DNA of 64,000 nt from CAZART01 sp964487555 (GCA_964487555.1 CAZART010000005.1:42405-106404), one strand, 5' to 3'. Shown: positions 14,825-25,134, counted from the first letter of the stretch. The notes: generated from the letters alone by a model not told the origin. A program made the numbers and translations.

Positions 14825-17328
14825 TTACGTCGAGGCCTGGCGCGGTTGGTCGGTTCGGCTTCAAGTGGATTCTCAGGCCAGTAGTGCTTGGGATAGCGGC
14901 CGCGCAGGTCCTTTCGGACGTCGAAATAGGTGTCGCGCCAGAAATTTTCCAGATCCTGGGTTACCTGCACGGGGCGGTGGGCCGGTGACAGGAGGTGAAG
15001 TGTCAGGGGGACCCGGCCGCGGTCAATCCTTGGCGTTTGGGTAAGCCCGAACATCTCCTGCAGTCTGACGGCGAGGACAGGTGCCGATGGATCGCTGTAA
15101 TCGACGCGTATTCGCGAGCCGCTGGGGACCTCGACGTGGGTGGGAGCACGATGGTCAAGCTCGCGGCGCTGCTCCCACGTGAGGAGATTATGGAGGATCC
15201 GCGTGAGATCGAGACGCTGCAGGTCTTCGGCACGTTTCATGCCGTAGACGTGAGGTTTTAGCCATTCGCCGAGATTGCGTAAGAGCGCGCCGTCGGACGC
15301 ATCGACGAAATCGGGATCAGAGGCATTCAAGAATACGAGGCGTTCTTGAAGCTGCCGGGCGTCCTTCGTCCAGGGTAGGATCCCGATTCCCTCGTCGCGT
15401 ATGCCGTTCACGAGCGCATCGGCGAGTTTCTCGGGGTCGGGATGGCGGAGGGGCGCGTCTTTGAGGATCAGTGCGCCCAGCCGATGCTGTTCGCGGGCTC
15501 GAACAACGCCGTCCTCCCATTCGACGCGCTGCACCTCTTCGATGTAGCTGCCAAAATGGGTCTCGAGTTCCTGTACCGCGACCGGTGCAGCCAGAAAAAT
15601 GCGGCTCTCGCCGCCGCGTCCATCGAGATCGGCCACGACGAGGAAATCGGCTTCGGAGAGGAGCTGTGATTCACGGAGAAAGGCGCTGCGACCGCTCCGC
15701 AGCCGGAAGCGGCCGTCGAGCCCGGGCTTGCGCTGCGCGATTCGATCGGGATAGGCGAAGGCCAGCAGGAGGCCGGTCGCTTCGATGTCACCGATGTCCC
15801 TGCCGCCATTCAGCCCACGCCGCGCCACCCAGTGATCGGCGAGTTTCAAGACGTGGCGGGCGGCCCCCACATTGACATGGAAGCCGCGAGAATACGAGAA
15901 ATCGGCACGGCCACGGCCGCGGACGTCGTGCAGTGCCTGCACGCGTAGGCGGAGATCAGCGTCGGAAATTTCGCCCGGCGCGCTGAAAATGTCGCGCTCG
16001 CTGAGTAGTGCGGCGACGTGACAAGCGAGAGAGCCGAGTCCGAGGGTCGTGCCGCTCAAAACAAGGTGCGCGAGGCGTGGATGAAGCCCAAGGTCGGCCA
16101 TGTCGCGGCCGTGGTCCGTGATGGTGCCGTTTGCGTCCAGGCCACCGAGGTGGTGCAGGAGATCTCGCGCCTGGGAGAACGCGGCGGCCGGCGGCGGATC
16201 CATCCAGCGCAGGTCCGACGGATCGCTCACACCCCAGCGGGCAAGCTCGAGAACGAGGGGCGCGAGATCAGCCTGCATGATCTCGGGCGGACTGTGGGGC
16301 TCGAGGCGGTGCTGGTCCAGTTCGGTCCACAGTCGATAGCAGATGCCGGGACCGAGACGTCCGGCGCGCCCGCGGCGCTGATCGGCCGAAGCCTTCGACA
16401 CCGGAATGGTTGTTAGGCGCGTCATGCCACTGCGCGGGGAGAAGCGAGGTACCCGCATCTGCCCGCTGTCGACGACCAGGCGAACTCCTTCGATGGTCAG
16501 GCTTGTCTCGGCGATGTCCGTCGAGAGCACCACTTTTCGGCGTCCGGGCGGAGACGGCTGGATCGCATGGTCCTGTTGGTCCTGGGGAAGGTTTCCGAAA
16601 AGGGGGTAGACGTCGGCTTCGATGCCTTTCAGCCGTTCCTCGGTCCGGCGAATCTCGCCCGCCCCCGGGAGAAAGACGAGCATGTCGCCTCGGGATTGTT
16701 CGGCGATCGCCATTCGTATGGTGCGCGCCGTCACGTCTTCGATGCGCGCCTCCGGTCGCCGGTCGAGGTAGCGTGTGTCGACGGGGAAACTCCGGCCTTC
16801 GCTGCTGATGACCGGCGCATCGCCGAGCAGACTCGCCACGGCCGTACTTTCGAGCGTCGCGGACATGACGAGCAGTCTTAGATCCGGCCGGAAGATGGTG
16901 CGGGCCTGAAGCGTAAGGGCAAGCCCAAGATCGGCATGAAGGCTGCGTTCGTGAAATTCATCGAAGATAACGAGGCCCACACCTTCCATCGATGGATCAT
17001 CCTGTAAAAACCGGGTCAACACGCCCTCGGTGACGACTTCTATGCGCGTGTTGCGGCCGACTTTCGTATCCATCCGCACTCGATAGCCTACGGTTTGGCC
17101 GACGGGTTCGCCGAGCAGGTGCGCCATCCGGCGTGCAGCCGCCCGCGCCGCGAGGCGGCGCGGCTCCAGCATTACGATTCGTTGTCCATGCAGCCATTCC
17201 GCATCCAGCAGCGCGAGCGGGACGAGGGTGGTCTTCCCCGCACCTGGCGGAGCACGGAGTACGGCTTCGGTCCGGCCGTGCAGTGCGGCCGCGACGTCCG
17301 GCAAGACCGGTTCGATGGGGAGGGGCAT
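14821..17328 (-). CDS. hrpB: ATP-dependent helicase HrpB
   Basis: An 835-residue DEAH-type RNA helicase. Motif I is PPGAGKTTL (about 27-35), Ia LEPRRLAARAAARRM, II DEFHERSL, III SATLES, IV-V STDIAETSLTIEGVRLVVDSG and VI QRRGRAGRLGPG. The helicase-associated winged-helix and the HrpB-specific C-terminal domain follow (LLAFAYPDRIAQRKPG and TPRIDRGRVPLTLHLLSPA). The length is normal for HrpB. Its cellular role is poorly defined in bacteria, with a possible part in RNA metabolism or motility. The start ATG at 17328 places motif I about 27 residues in, as in homologues. A 160-bp spacer separates it from the divergent PAS kinase. Confidence 0.95.
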   Translation of the reverse strand: MPLPIEPVLPDVAAALHGRTEAVLRAPPGAGKTTLVPLALLDAEWLHGQRIVMLEPRRLAARAAARRMAHLLGEPVGQTVGYRVRMDTKVGRNTRIEVVTEGVLTRFLQDDPSMEGVGLVIFDEFHERSLHADLGLALTLQARTIFRPDLRLLVMSATLESTAVASLLGDAPVISSEGRSFPVDTRYLDRRPEARIEDVTARTIRMAIAEQSRGDMLVFLPGAGEIRRTEERLKGIEADVYPLFGNLPQDQQDHAIQPSPPGRRKVVLSTDIAETSLTIEGVRLVVDSGQMRVPRFSPRSGMTRLTTIPVSKASADQRRGRAGRLGPGICYRLWTELDQHRLEPHSPPEIMQADLAPLVLELARWGVSDPSDLRWMDPPPAAAFSQARDLLHHLGGLDANGTITDHGRDMADLGLHPRLAHLVLSGTTLGLGSLACHVAALLSERDIFSAPGEISDADLRLRVQALHDVRGRGRADFSYSRGFHVNVGAARHVLKLADHWVARRGLNGGRDIGDIEATGLLLAFAYPDRIAQRKPGLDGRFRLRSGRSAFLRESQLLSEADFLVVADLDGRGGESRIFLAAPVAVQELETHFGSYIEEVQRVEWEDGVVRAREQHRLGALILKDAPLRHPDPEKLADALVNGIRDEGIGILPWTKDARQLQERLVFLNASDPDFVDASDGALLRNLGEWLKPHVYGMKRAEDLQRLDLTRILHNLLTWEQRRELDHRAPTHVEVPSGSRIRVDYSDPSAPVLAVRLQEMFGLTQTPRIDRGRVPLTLHLLSPAHRPVQVTQDLENFWRDTYFDVRKDLRGRYPKHYWPENPLEAEPTNRARPRRN

Positions 17329-17488
17329 ATCAGCAGGATGGCCGTGACACGAGATGACGCCACGGAAACGCGGCAGCGCGAAGCCGTGTTGCGATCAAAA
17401 TCTACAAATTCGGAGCAGAATCCGTATGTTGGTGCTTCACCGACGCCGCATTCATTGATCATCTGCCCATCGAACCAACAGATGCGTC

Positions 17489-19501
17489 ATGCACAGCTCG
17501 ACAAGGGACAAGTTATTTCCGTCCTCCGAGGCTCTTGAAGTAAATGAACGGCTTCGCGCCATTCTCGATGCCGCCGTCGACGGCATTATCACGATCGATG
17601 AAACCGGGACTGTCGAGACGGTGAATCCCGCCGTCGTCCGGATTTTCGGGTATGAGCCGGACGAGATTATCGGCCGAAACGTTCGGATGCTGATGCCGGA
17701 ACCGTATCACAGCGAGCACGACGGCTACTTGAAACGCTACCGTGAGACGGGCGAGCGAAGGATCATCGGTATCGGGCGCGAAGTGGCGGGGCTCAGAAAA
17801 GACGGCACGACGTTTCCTGTCGAGCTGGCCGTGAGCGAAGTGTTTGCAGGTGGGCGACGTCTGTACACGGGAATCGTTCGCGACATCACGGACAGAAAGC
17901 GCATTGAAGAGGACCTCCGCGCGTCCGAAGAGCGATTCTCGAAGGCCTTTCGCGGCAGTCCGGACGCGCTGTTGATGACCACGACCGATGGGACCATCCT
18001 CGAGGTTAATGATGGCTTCGAGAAGATCTTCGGGTACAAGCGGGCGGAGGTTGCGGGCCGCACGACGGCCAGTCTCATGCTGTATGCACGCCCCGAGGAT
18101 CGGAAAGGTACGGTTGAGGCCTTCAATCGACAGGGCTTCCTCTCGGACTATTCCGTCGATCTGCAAACGAAGGATGGCGAGATACGGCACACGAGCATTT
18201 CGTCCGAGCGCATCACCATTCATGATGAGCCATGCGTGCTGGCCATCGTGCGCGACGAGACCGACCGGCGCGTGGCGGAGCGTGCCCTGCAGCAGAGCGA
18301 AGAGCGTTATCGAGCGATATTTGAGCTTTCGGCCGTTGGGCAGGCCGAGCTCGACCTTCCATCGGGACGCTATCTGGCGGTGAATCGGCGTTTTTGTGAG
18401 ATTACCGGATACTCCGAGACGGAGCTCCTGACGATGACGGTGGCCGACGTCACGCATCCCGAAGATCGGGCCTATGATCGGAAACGGCTTGAGAGAACGC
18501 TGGTCGATGGGCACCGCGAGCACGTCAGCGAGAAGCGATATCTGCGCAAGGACGGGACCATTCGCTGGGTCGACGTTCGTGGGCGCATGATGACCGACGA
18601 TGATGGTTCGCCGGCCTGCCTCGTTGAGATCATCTCCGACGTCACCGACCGTCGGATGGCCGAGCATGCCCTTCGTGAGAGCGAGCAGGAGCTGCGCGGG
18701 ATGAACGAGACGCTGGAACAGCGTGTCGCGGAGCGCACCGAAGAGCTGCTGCGGACGAACCATATGCTGGCCCAGCGAAACCGCGAGCTTCGCGATTTTG
18801 CGAACGTGGCCTCGCATGATCTCCGGGAGCCGCTCCGCAAAATACAGACGTTTGCGGATCTGATCGAGAGCGACTATGGAGCGAATCTCGAAGGCGAGGG
18901 GCGCGTCTATCTGGATCGTATGCGTGCGGTCGCGTCCAGGATGAGCGAGCTGCTAACCGATCTTCGCTCGTTTTCACGGATTACGTCCGAGGCCGATCAG
19001 TTCATCCGTGTTGATCTGAACCGGGTGATGGAGGAGGTCCTATCGGATCTCGAGATTCGCATCCGAGACACGCATGGTCAAGTGGAGGTCGAACCGCTGC
19101 CGTCCGTAAGGGGCGTTCCAACGCAGCTGCGCCAGCTTTTCCAGAATCTGATTGAAAACGCACTGAAGTTCCACAACCCGGACGTCGTTCCACGCGTGCG
19201 CGTGGTTCCGGGACCCGTGGGCGAGCGGGGGATGGTCGATATTAAAATTGAGGACAATGGAATCGGATTCGACCCCGCTCATGCCGAGCGCATCTTTGTC
19301 CCATTCCAACGGCTGCACGGAAAGACGTCCTATGACGGAACGGGAATGGGGCTCGCCATTTGCCGCCGAATCGTCGAGCATCATGCCGGTAGCATCCGGG
19401 CCGAGAGCCGCGACGGTCACGGAGCCTGTTTCACGGTGACCTTACCCGCGGCCGATGCTATGGAGCTTACTCCGCCAGACGCTGCAGAAGAGTCCCGCTG
19501 A
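17489..19501 (+). CDS. PAS-domain sensor histidine kinase with a FixL-like (possibly haem-binding) first PAS
   Basis: A 670-residue soluble kinase with three PAS domains (about 20-138, 145-265, 270-390), a coiled coil (NETLEQRVAERTEEL), HisKA with His443 in VASHDLREPLRKI and a HATPase (NALKF, DNGIGFD, GTGMGLAICRR). The first PAS reads LMPEPYHSEHDGYLKRY and RIIGIGREV, matching FixL closely. By alignment with Bradyrhizobium FixL, His77 corresponds to the proximal haem His200, Arg83 to Arg206 and Arg97 to Arg220, while position 214 is Arg91 instead of His. Oxygen or another diatomic gas is therefore a plausible ligand, but many FixL-like PAS domains lack haem. The 3' end overlaps the convergent TolC gene by 35 bp. 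No response regulator is adjacent. Confidence 0.88.
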   Translation: MHSSTRDKLFPSSEALEVNERLRAILDAAVDGIITIDETGTVETVNPAVVRIFGYEPDEIIGRNVRMLMPEPYHSEHDGYLKRYRETGERRIIGIGREVAGLRKDGTTFPVELAVSEVFAGGRRLYTGIVRDITDRKRIEEDLRASEERFSKAFRGSPDALLMTTTDGTILEVNDGFEKIFGYKRAEVAGRTTASLMLYARPEDRKGTVEAFNRQGFLSDYSVDLQTKDGEIRHTSISSERITIHDEPCVLAIVRDETDRRVAERALQQSEERYRAIFELSAVGQAELDLPSGRYLAVNRRFCEITGYSETELLTMTVADVTHPEDRAYDRKRLERTLVDGHREHVSEKRYLRKDGTIRWVDVRGRMMTDDDGSPACLVEIISDVTDRRMAEHALRESEQELRGMNETLEQRVAERTEELLRTNHMLAQRNRELRDFANVASHDLREPLRKIQTFADLIESDYGANLEGEGRVYLDRMRAVASRMSELLTDLRSFSRITSEADQFIRVDLNRVMEEVLSDLEIRIRDTHGQVEVEPLPSVRGVPTQLRQLFQNLIENALKFHNPDVVPRVRVVPGPVGERGMVDIKIEDNGIGFDPAHAERIFVPFQRLHGKTSYDGTGMGLAICRRIVEHHAGSIRAESRDGHGACFTVTLPAADAMELTPPDAAEESR

Positions 19502-20810
19502 TCTGCAGAAGCTGCGTTTGTGCGCGAGCCGCTTCGAACTGGGCCGTGATGAATCGCCCCTCGGCGTTCGTCAAGGCGCTTTGCACCTCGCGCAGGTCCA
19601 CGGACGTGATGGTGCCGAGCCGAAAGCGCTCCAGCGCCACCTCCAGATTTAGTTTGGCGAGCGAGACATTTTCACGCTCGAGGTCGACGAGCTCGAGACT
19701 GAAGCGAAGATTTTGGTGGGCATTTTCAAGCCTCGTTTCGAGGGCGATGTTCGTTTCCGCCACGGCGAGCTCGGCATTTCGGAGCCGCAGGTCCGCATTT
19801 GCACGGCGTCGCCGCCGGTTGAAACCGTCGAATAGCGGGATGTTGGCTGTGAGCCCGTAACTTAGCCCGGGGGGCTGACTTGCGAGCATGCCCAGCTCCT
19901 GCGTCAGTTCGTTGAACGCGTATCCGGCGGTCAAGCCGATGGACGGAAACCACTCCGACTGCACTTCGCGACGGGCTAGCTGGGCGGTTTCCTCGCCCTG
20001 ACGGACGACGGCGAGCGTCTTATTGTTTTGCAACGAGGAGGTTCGAAGCGCGTCAAGCGCGAGGGGCTCCTCGATGCGGATGGAATCGGCGACGACATAG
20101 TCGAGACCGATGTCCCGGCCGAGAAGGCGATTAAATTCCGCCTTCGCATTCGTCAGTGAGACGCGCTGCCGGAGCAGCGCGGCGCGATCGGCATTCAGAT
20201 CGACACGCGCGCGGCGAACATCCAGCTCCGATCCCGATCCCAGATCACGCCTTAGTTCGGCGATCTCGACGCGTTCCTCGGAAATATCGACGGCTTCCTG
20301 CATCACTTCGATCTGCTCCTGCTGCCGCACGAGGTCGTAATACGCCGTCACGACGCCCGCCACGGTGTTCTCCGTGGTCCAATCTGCACCCAATTCGGCC
20401 AGTTCCATCTGGGATTCAAGCCGCTGATACGCCGTAAACTGGCGAAATCCATCGAAGAGCGTGGTGCTTAGATTCATGCCGACGTCAACGGTGTTGACGC
20501 TGTTGAATACGGGGTTTGCCGAGTCTCCGGTATCTCGCCCGTAGGTGCGGCGGCTCTGCTGCGCGCGCATGCTGATCGAGGGCAAAAAGCCGGCGTTTCC
20601 CAGGGAATAATCGTTTGCTGCGATCCGCGCGTCGTTGCGAGCCATGCGCACCTCAAAGTTGTGTTCGAGCGTGGCCCGAACAGCGTCCTCGAGCGTGAGG
20701 ACGGGCTGTGCTTGGAGGGAGAGAGGAAAGAGGAAGAGGAGGGGGAAGAGGAAAGGGAAGAACGGTGACGTGGGGAGGCTGACGGAGCGGAATGAAAATA
20801 GGGGTTGCAT
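19467..20810 (-). CDS. TolC family outer-membrane efflux protein
   Basis: A 447-residue TolC-type channel, third gene of a tripartite efflux operon (adaptor, RND pump, TolC). ATG at 20810 opens a signal peptide with a long hydrophobic core (FPFLFPLLFLFPLS) cleaved near LQAQ. The mature part opens LTLEDAVRATLEHNFEVRMARND and contains two related coiled-coil and beta repeats (SISMRAQQSRR, then NPLF-like LSTTLFDGFRQ, and later GLTANIPLFDGFNRRRRR). The frame is open 39 codons further upstream, but that extension looks non-coding. Spacing to the pump gene is 137 bp. It probably forms the outer-membrane exit duct for the pump encoded upstream. Confidence 0.9.
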   Translation of the reverse strand: MQPLFSFRSVSLPTSPFFPFLFPLLFLFPLSLQAQPVLTLEDAVRATLEHNFEVRMARNDARIAANDYSLGNAGFLPSISMRAQQSRRTYGRDTGDSANPVFNSVNTVDVGMNLSTTLFDGFRQFTAYQRLESQMELAELGADWTTENTVAGVVTAYYDLVRQQEQIEVMQEAVDISEERVEIAELRRDLGSGSELDVRRARVDLNADRAALLRQRVSLTNAKAEFNRLLGRDIGLDYVVADSIRIEEPLALDALRTSSLQNNKTLAVVRQGEETAQLARREVQSEWFPSIGLTAGYAFNELTQELGMLASQPPGLSYGLTANIPLFDGFNRRRRRANADLRLRNAELAVAETNIALETRLENAHQNLRFSLELVDLERENVSLAKLNLEVALERFRLGTITSVDLREVQSALTNAEGRFITAQFEAARAQTQLLQISGTLLQRLAE

Positions 20811-20947
20811 AGGTGGATGGGCGTGGAGCGTTGAGGGTAGAAGGTACCGCTTGGGCCGTTGAACGTCGTGATCAGAGGATGACGTAGGCGGTGCGCAGCG
20901 GCCGGCGTATTGCATGCGAGACGTCAAGACGTCATCACCTCATCCTG

Positions 20948-23900
20948 TCAAACCGTTTCCGTCGCTTTGGCGGTGACGGTCGTTGATGCCCCGTCTCCCG
21001 CAAGAGCAGTGGAGAGGGATGGACGTTCCGATCGGCTCGTCAGCATGGTGTACATCACCGGAATGACGTAGAGCGTCAGCACCGTCCCGACCAGCAATCC
21101 GCCGATGACGGCGATGCCCATCGGCTTGCGGCTCTCGGCGCCGGCGCCCAGCGCCATCGCGATGGGGAGGATGCCGAGAATGGTCGAAAGCGTCGTCATC
21201 AGGATCGGCCGAAAACGAGCCGCAGCGGCGTCATGGGCTGCTTCCCATATCGAAAGGCCGGCCGCTCGTTTCTGGTTCGCGAACTCGACGATGAGGATGC
21301 CGTTCTTCGTCACCAATCCGATAAGCATCACGATGCCGATCTGGCTGAAGATGTTCAGCGTCTGATCGAAGTACCAGAGAAACAGCAGCGCGCCGGTAAG
21401 GGCCATGGGCACCGTCAGCAGGATCGTGAACGGATCGCGGAAGCTCTCGAACTGGGCGGCGAGCACGAGGTAGATTAGTATGAGGGCCAGCAAGAACACG
21501 AACAGGATGCTGCCCGAGCTCTCCACGAAGTCGCGCGATGCACCGGTGAGGGCGGTCGCGAAGGATTCGTCCAGCACCTCGGCGGCGATGCGGTCCATGG
21601 CTTCGATTCCGTCGCCCACGGTGTAACCCGGGCTAAGCTGCGCGGATACCGTCGCCGACACGTATCGGTTGAACCGGTAGAGCTGCGGCGGGCTGCTCTC
21701 CTCACCGACGGTGACCAGGTTGTCGAGCGGTACGTTTTCGCCTGTCTGCGCTCGCACGTACAGACTCCGTAGATCGACGGTCGAGTTGCGGTTTTCGCGG
21801 TCCACCTGTCCGATGACTTGATACTGCTGCCCGTTTCGAATGAAATATCCGATCCGCTGTTCGCTGAGGGCCAGCTGCAATGTCTGGGCCACGTCGAGCG
21901 GCGAGACGCCCATGCTCTCCGCGCGTTCGCGCTCGATCGTCACCTGCAGCTCCGGCTTGTTGAACTTGAGGTCGACGTCTGCGAAGGCGAATGCCGGCTC
22001 CTCTCCGACCGCCTCCAGAAACTCGGGAATGACCTCCTTCAGCTTCTCGATATTCGGCGCCTGCAGTACGTATTGTACCGGCATACCGCCGAAACGGCGC
22101 ACGGATATCGTTTCCTCCTGCGAAACGGCGACGCGCGCGCCCGTCATGGCACTCACCCGTTGCATCAGCGCATTGACGATCTGCTGTTGGGAGCGCTCAC
22201 GCTCCTTCGGATCCTTCAAAATCACGAAAGCAAAGCCGGAGTTCACCGATCCGGACGCGCTGAAGCCCGGAGACGTCACCGAAATGATCGCGTCCGTTTC
22301 GGGGACTTCCTCCTCGATCATCGCGATGATCCCGTCCATGTAGTTGTCCATGTACTCGAAGGTGACGCCTTCGGGTGCGGACGCGAACATCCGGGCGCTG
22401 CTGCGGTCTTCGAGCGGCGCCAGTTCGGACGGCAACAGGTTGTAGAAGAGGCCGATAAGTGCCGCGCAGCCGACCATCAAGGCAAATGCTTTCCAGCGGC
22501 CGTGCATGAACGTCGTTAGCGTACGGCTGTACCTGCTCGTCAGCCACTGAAAAAAGGGCTCGGTCTTGCGATAGAACCACGGACGTCTGTCACGGTGCTT
22601 CAGCAACCGCGTCGAAAGCATAGGCGTGAGGGTAAGGGCGACGAACGAGGAGATGATGACGGCTCCTGCGAGCACCAGCCCGAATTCGCGGAAGAGCCGG
22701 CCCACCAATCCGCCCATGAAAAGAATGGGCAGGAAGACGCTTGCGAGCGCCAACGTCGTCGCAATGATGGCGAAGAAGATCTCCCGCGTTCCCTCAATGC
22801 CGGCGCGAATAGGCTCGACGCCGTCTTCGATCTTCTTGTAGATGTTCTCGAGCACGACGATAGCGTCGTCCACCACAATGCCGATCGCCAGCACGATGGC
22901 GAGTAGGGTCAGGACGTTGATGGAGAAATCCATCACGTACATAATGAAGAAGGAGCCGACGAGTGAAACGGGGATGACCAGAACGGGAATGAGGGTCGTC
23001 CGCCAATCGCGAAGGAACAGGAAGATGATGAGTACGACGAGCAGAAAGGCGATGAAAATCGTCTGTTGCACCTCCGAGATGGATTGCCGCACCTGATCCG
23101 TGTTGTCGAACCCTATGCTCAGTTCGATGTCGGCGGGAAGGTCCTTTTTGATGGCCTCGATCCGTTCGTAAAATGCATCAACGATGTCGATGTAGTTAGA
23201 TCCCGGCAGCGGCCTCAGCACGACACCGACCATGGTACGGCCGTCGCGTTTGAGCACGCTCCGTACGTTAAGCGCACCCAGCTCGGCGCGGCCGACGTCG
23301 CGGAAGCGCACGATCTGGGTACCGCTCTGCTTGACGATCAGATTGTTGAAATCGTCCTCCGTCATGAGCCGACCCATCGTGCGGACCGTCAGCTCGACAT
23401 CCTCTCCTTCGATCCGTCCGCTCGGAAGCTCTACGTTGGCGCGGGAAAGCGCGCTGCGGACGTCGAGGGGCGTCAGGTTGTAGGCGGCGAGCTTCTGCGG
23501 ATCGATCCACATTCGCATCGCATACCGCTTCTCTCCCCAGATGTCGACGCGGCTGACCCCCGGAATCGTCTGCAATCGCTCCTTGAAGACGTTGTCGGCG
23601 ATCTCGCTGAGCTCGAGGAGATCGCGCCGATCGGAATTAAGATTGAGGAAGACAATCGGTTGGCCGTCGGCGTCCGCTTTGGAAACGATCGGCGGATCGA
23701 CGTCCTGTGGCAGTGAGCCCATGGCGCGTGAGACGCGGTCGCGCACGTCGTTGGCGGCGCGCTCGAGGTCGGCGCCGAGGTCGAACTCGACGGTGATCGA
23801 CGAGCGACCCTCGCGACTCACGGACGTGAGCGTGCGTATGCCGTCGATGCCGTTGATGGACTCCTCGAGCGGCTCGGTGATCTGCGCGTCGATGACGTCG

Positions 23901-24067
23901 GCGTTCGCACCGCGGTAGTTCGTCGAGACGCTGATGACCGGCGGTTCCACAGCCGGATACTCGCGGACGCCCAGGAAGAAAAATCCGATGACGCCGAAGA
24001 TGAGGATGGCCAGCGACATCACCGTGGCAAGCACGGGCCGGCGGATGCTAAGGGAATAGAGGCTCAT
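20948..24067 (-). CDS. RND family multidrug/metabolite efflux transporter permease (HAE1/AcrB type)
   Basis: A 1039-residue inner-membrane proton antiporter. It opens SLYSLSIRRPVLATVMSLAIL, the first transmembrane helix of RND pumps, and has twelve membrane segments in two halves of six around two large periplasmic loops. The proton-relay Asp pair is in GIVVDDAIVVLENI, and the helix GILIVEFANQKRAAG of the second half is present. The length is standard. The adaptor gene upstream overlaps it by 4 bp (ATGA type), which shows translational coupling. Substrate class (drugs, bile-like compounds, lipids or dyes) cannot be read from the sequence. Confidence 0.95.
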   Translation of the reverse strand: MSLYSLSIRRPVLATVMSLAILIFGVIGFFFLGVREYPAVEPPVISVSTNYRGANADVIDAQITEPLEESINGIDGIRTLTSVSREGRSSITVEFDLGADLERAANDVRDRVSRAMGSLPQDVDPPIVSKADADGQPIVFLNLNSDRRDLLELSEIADNVFKERLQTIPGVSRVDIWGEKRYAMRMWIDPQKLAAYNLTPLDVRSALSRANVELPSGRIEGEDVELTVRTMGRLMTEDDFNNLIVKQSGTQIVRFRDVGRAELGALNVRSVLKRDGRTMVGVVLRPLPGSNYIDIVDAFYERIEAIKKDLPADIELSIGFDNTDQVRQSISEVQQTIFIAFLLVVLIIFLFLRDWRTTLIPVLVIPVSLVGSFFIMYVMDFSINVLTLLAIVLAIGIVVDDAIVVLENIYKKIEDGVEPIRAGIEGTREIFFAIIATTLALASVFLPILFMGGLVGRLFREFGLVLAGAVIISSFVALTLTPMLSTRLLKHRDRRPWFYRKTEPFFQWLTSRYSRTLTTFMHGRWKAFALMVGCAALIGLFYNLLPSELAPLEDRSSARMFASAPEGVTFEYMDNYMDGIIAMIEEEVPETDAIISVTSPGFSASGSVNSGFAFVILKDPKERERSQQQIVNALMQRVSAMTGARVAVSQEETISVRRFGGMPVQYVLQAPNIEKLKEVIPEFLEAVGEEPAFAFADVDLKFNKPELQVTIERERAESMGVSPLDVAQTLQLALSEQRIGYFIRNGQQYQVIGQVDRENRNSTVDLRSLYVRAQTGENVPLDNLVTVGEESSPPQLYRFNRYVSATVSAQLSPGYTVGDGIEAMDRIAAEVLDESFATALTGASRDFVESSGSILFVFLLALILIYLVLAAQFESFRDPFTILLTVPMALTGALLFLWYFDQTLNIFSQIGIVMLIGLVTKNGILIVEFANQKRAAGLSIWEAAHDAAAARFRPILMTTLSTILGILPIAMALGAGAESRKPMGIAVIGGLLVGTVLTLYVIPVMYTMLTSRSERPSLSTALAGDGASTTVTAKATETV

Positions 24068-25134
24068 CGGACGTCGACAAGTTGTACGGGAATGCCGGGG
24101 CGGACGAGCTGAAGGCCGGAAGTGAGTACGGTGTCCTGAAGAGCGAGGCCGTTGAGGATCTGTACCGTCGTGTCGGTGCGGATACCGGTGTCCACCATGC
24201 GCGCCTCGACCACGCCGTTTTTAACGACGTACACCTTCTTTCCGCGCAGCTCGGAGACGACGGCTATGGCCGGTACCGCCAGCGCATCTTCGTATTGGTT
24301 CAAAACGAGTTCCACATCGGCGAAGGCGCCGGGGAAGAGCGCGCCTTCGCGGTTCGGACTTCGTGCGCGCACCTGAAGCGTCCGCGTATTCTGCTCGATC
24401 CGGGGTTCGATGGCGTAGACCTCGCCGTCATGCAGGCGATCGCCACCGCCTACGCGAAAGCGAATGTCGCTGCCGGGCCGAACGAGCCCCGCGTATTTTT
24501 CGGGCAGGGAAAAATCGATCTTTATCGGGGTGATGTCCTGGAGTGTGGCGATGGAGGTCTGCGGCGAAAGGTACGTGCCTTCACTGACCCGCCGGAGCCC
24601 GAGAACGCCGTTAAACGGTGCGCGGACCTCCGTTTTTGCAATCTGCGCTTCGTTCAAATTCAGCTCGGCGCGAAGTACGTTGAGCTGATTCACCGTCTGG
24701 TCGAGTTCTTCCTGGCTCACGCCGCCTCTCTCAAAGAGCGCCTGTTGCCGTTCCACCTGCTGTTCGGCTAGTTTCAGACGAAAGTTTGTGCGCTCGCGCT
24801 GAGCGACGAGCTCCGCGTCGTTGATCTTCACGAGAAGATCGCCCTTGGAGACGCGCCGTCCCTCCGTAAAAAGAATCTGCGTAATCTTGCCGGAGGTTTC
24901 GGCAGCGAGGTCCACCTCTTCATTAGCGCGGAGCGTGCCGGTGGCCACCACGCGATCGACCAGCTGCGACTCCTTCACAACGTACGCATTCACCGGAAGC
25001 GGTTCGCCCCGGCTCGACGAAGCAGCAGCCTGGGCACCACTTTCGCTGCCGAAATCGATCTTCGGATACGCGAGCGCAGCGATGGCCGCCAGAAGGGCAC
25101 AGCCAAGAAGGACGCGCTTGGTAAGCTTGGACAT
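24064..25134 (-). CDS. Efflux RND transporter periplasmic adaptor subunit (MFP/HlyD-like)
   Basis: A 356-residue membrane-fusion protein anchored by an N-terminal helix (KRVLLGCALLAAIAALAYP), linking the RND pump to TolC. The biotinyl-lipoyl halves (VVATGTLRANEEVDLAAETSGKI and VRAPFNGVLGLRRVSEGTYL) flank an alpha-hairpin of about 70 residues with ERQQALFERGGVSQEELD. The usual VDFSLPEKYAG-like beta-barrel and C-terminal VQILNGLALQDTVLTSGL follow. I chose ATG 25134 because the preceding codons read non-coding and the membrane helix then starts at once. It overlaps the pump start by 4 bp. It heads a three-gene operon facing cdaA across 296 bp. Confidence 0.93.
   Translation of the reverse strand: MSKLTKRVLLGCALLAAIAALAYPKIDFGSESGAQAAASSSRGEPLPVNAYVVKESQLVDRVVATGTLRANEEVDLAAETSGKITQILFTEGRRVSKGDLLVKINDAELVAQRERTNFRLKLAEQQVERQQALFERGGVSQEELDQTVNQLNVLRAELNLNEAQIAKTEVRAPFNGVLGLRRVSEGTYLSPQTSIATLQDITPIKIDFSLPEKYAGLVRPGSDIRFRVGGGDRLHDGEVYAIEPRIEQNTRTLQVRARSPNREGALFPGAFADVELVLNQYEDALAVPAIAVVSELRGKKVYVVKNGVVEARMVDTGIRTDTTVQILNGLALQDTVLTSGLQLVRPGIPVQLVDVR

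Noticed and set aside
17513..18817. 434-codon open frame antisense to the PAS kinase
   Set aside because: No recognisable domain. The plus strand carries clear PAS and HisKA motifs, and long antisense frames are expected at this GC content.
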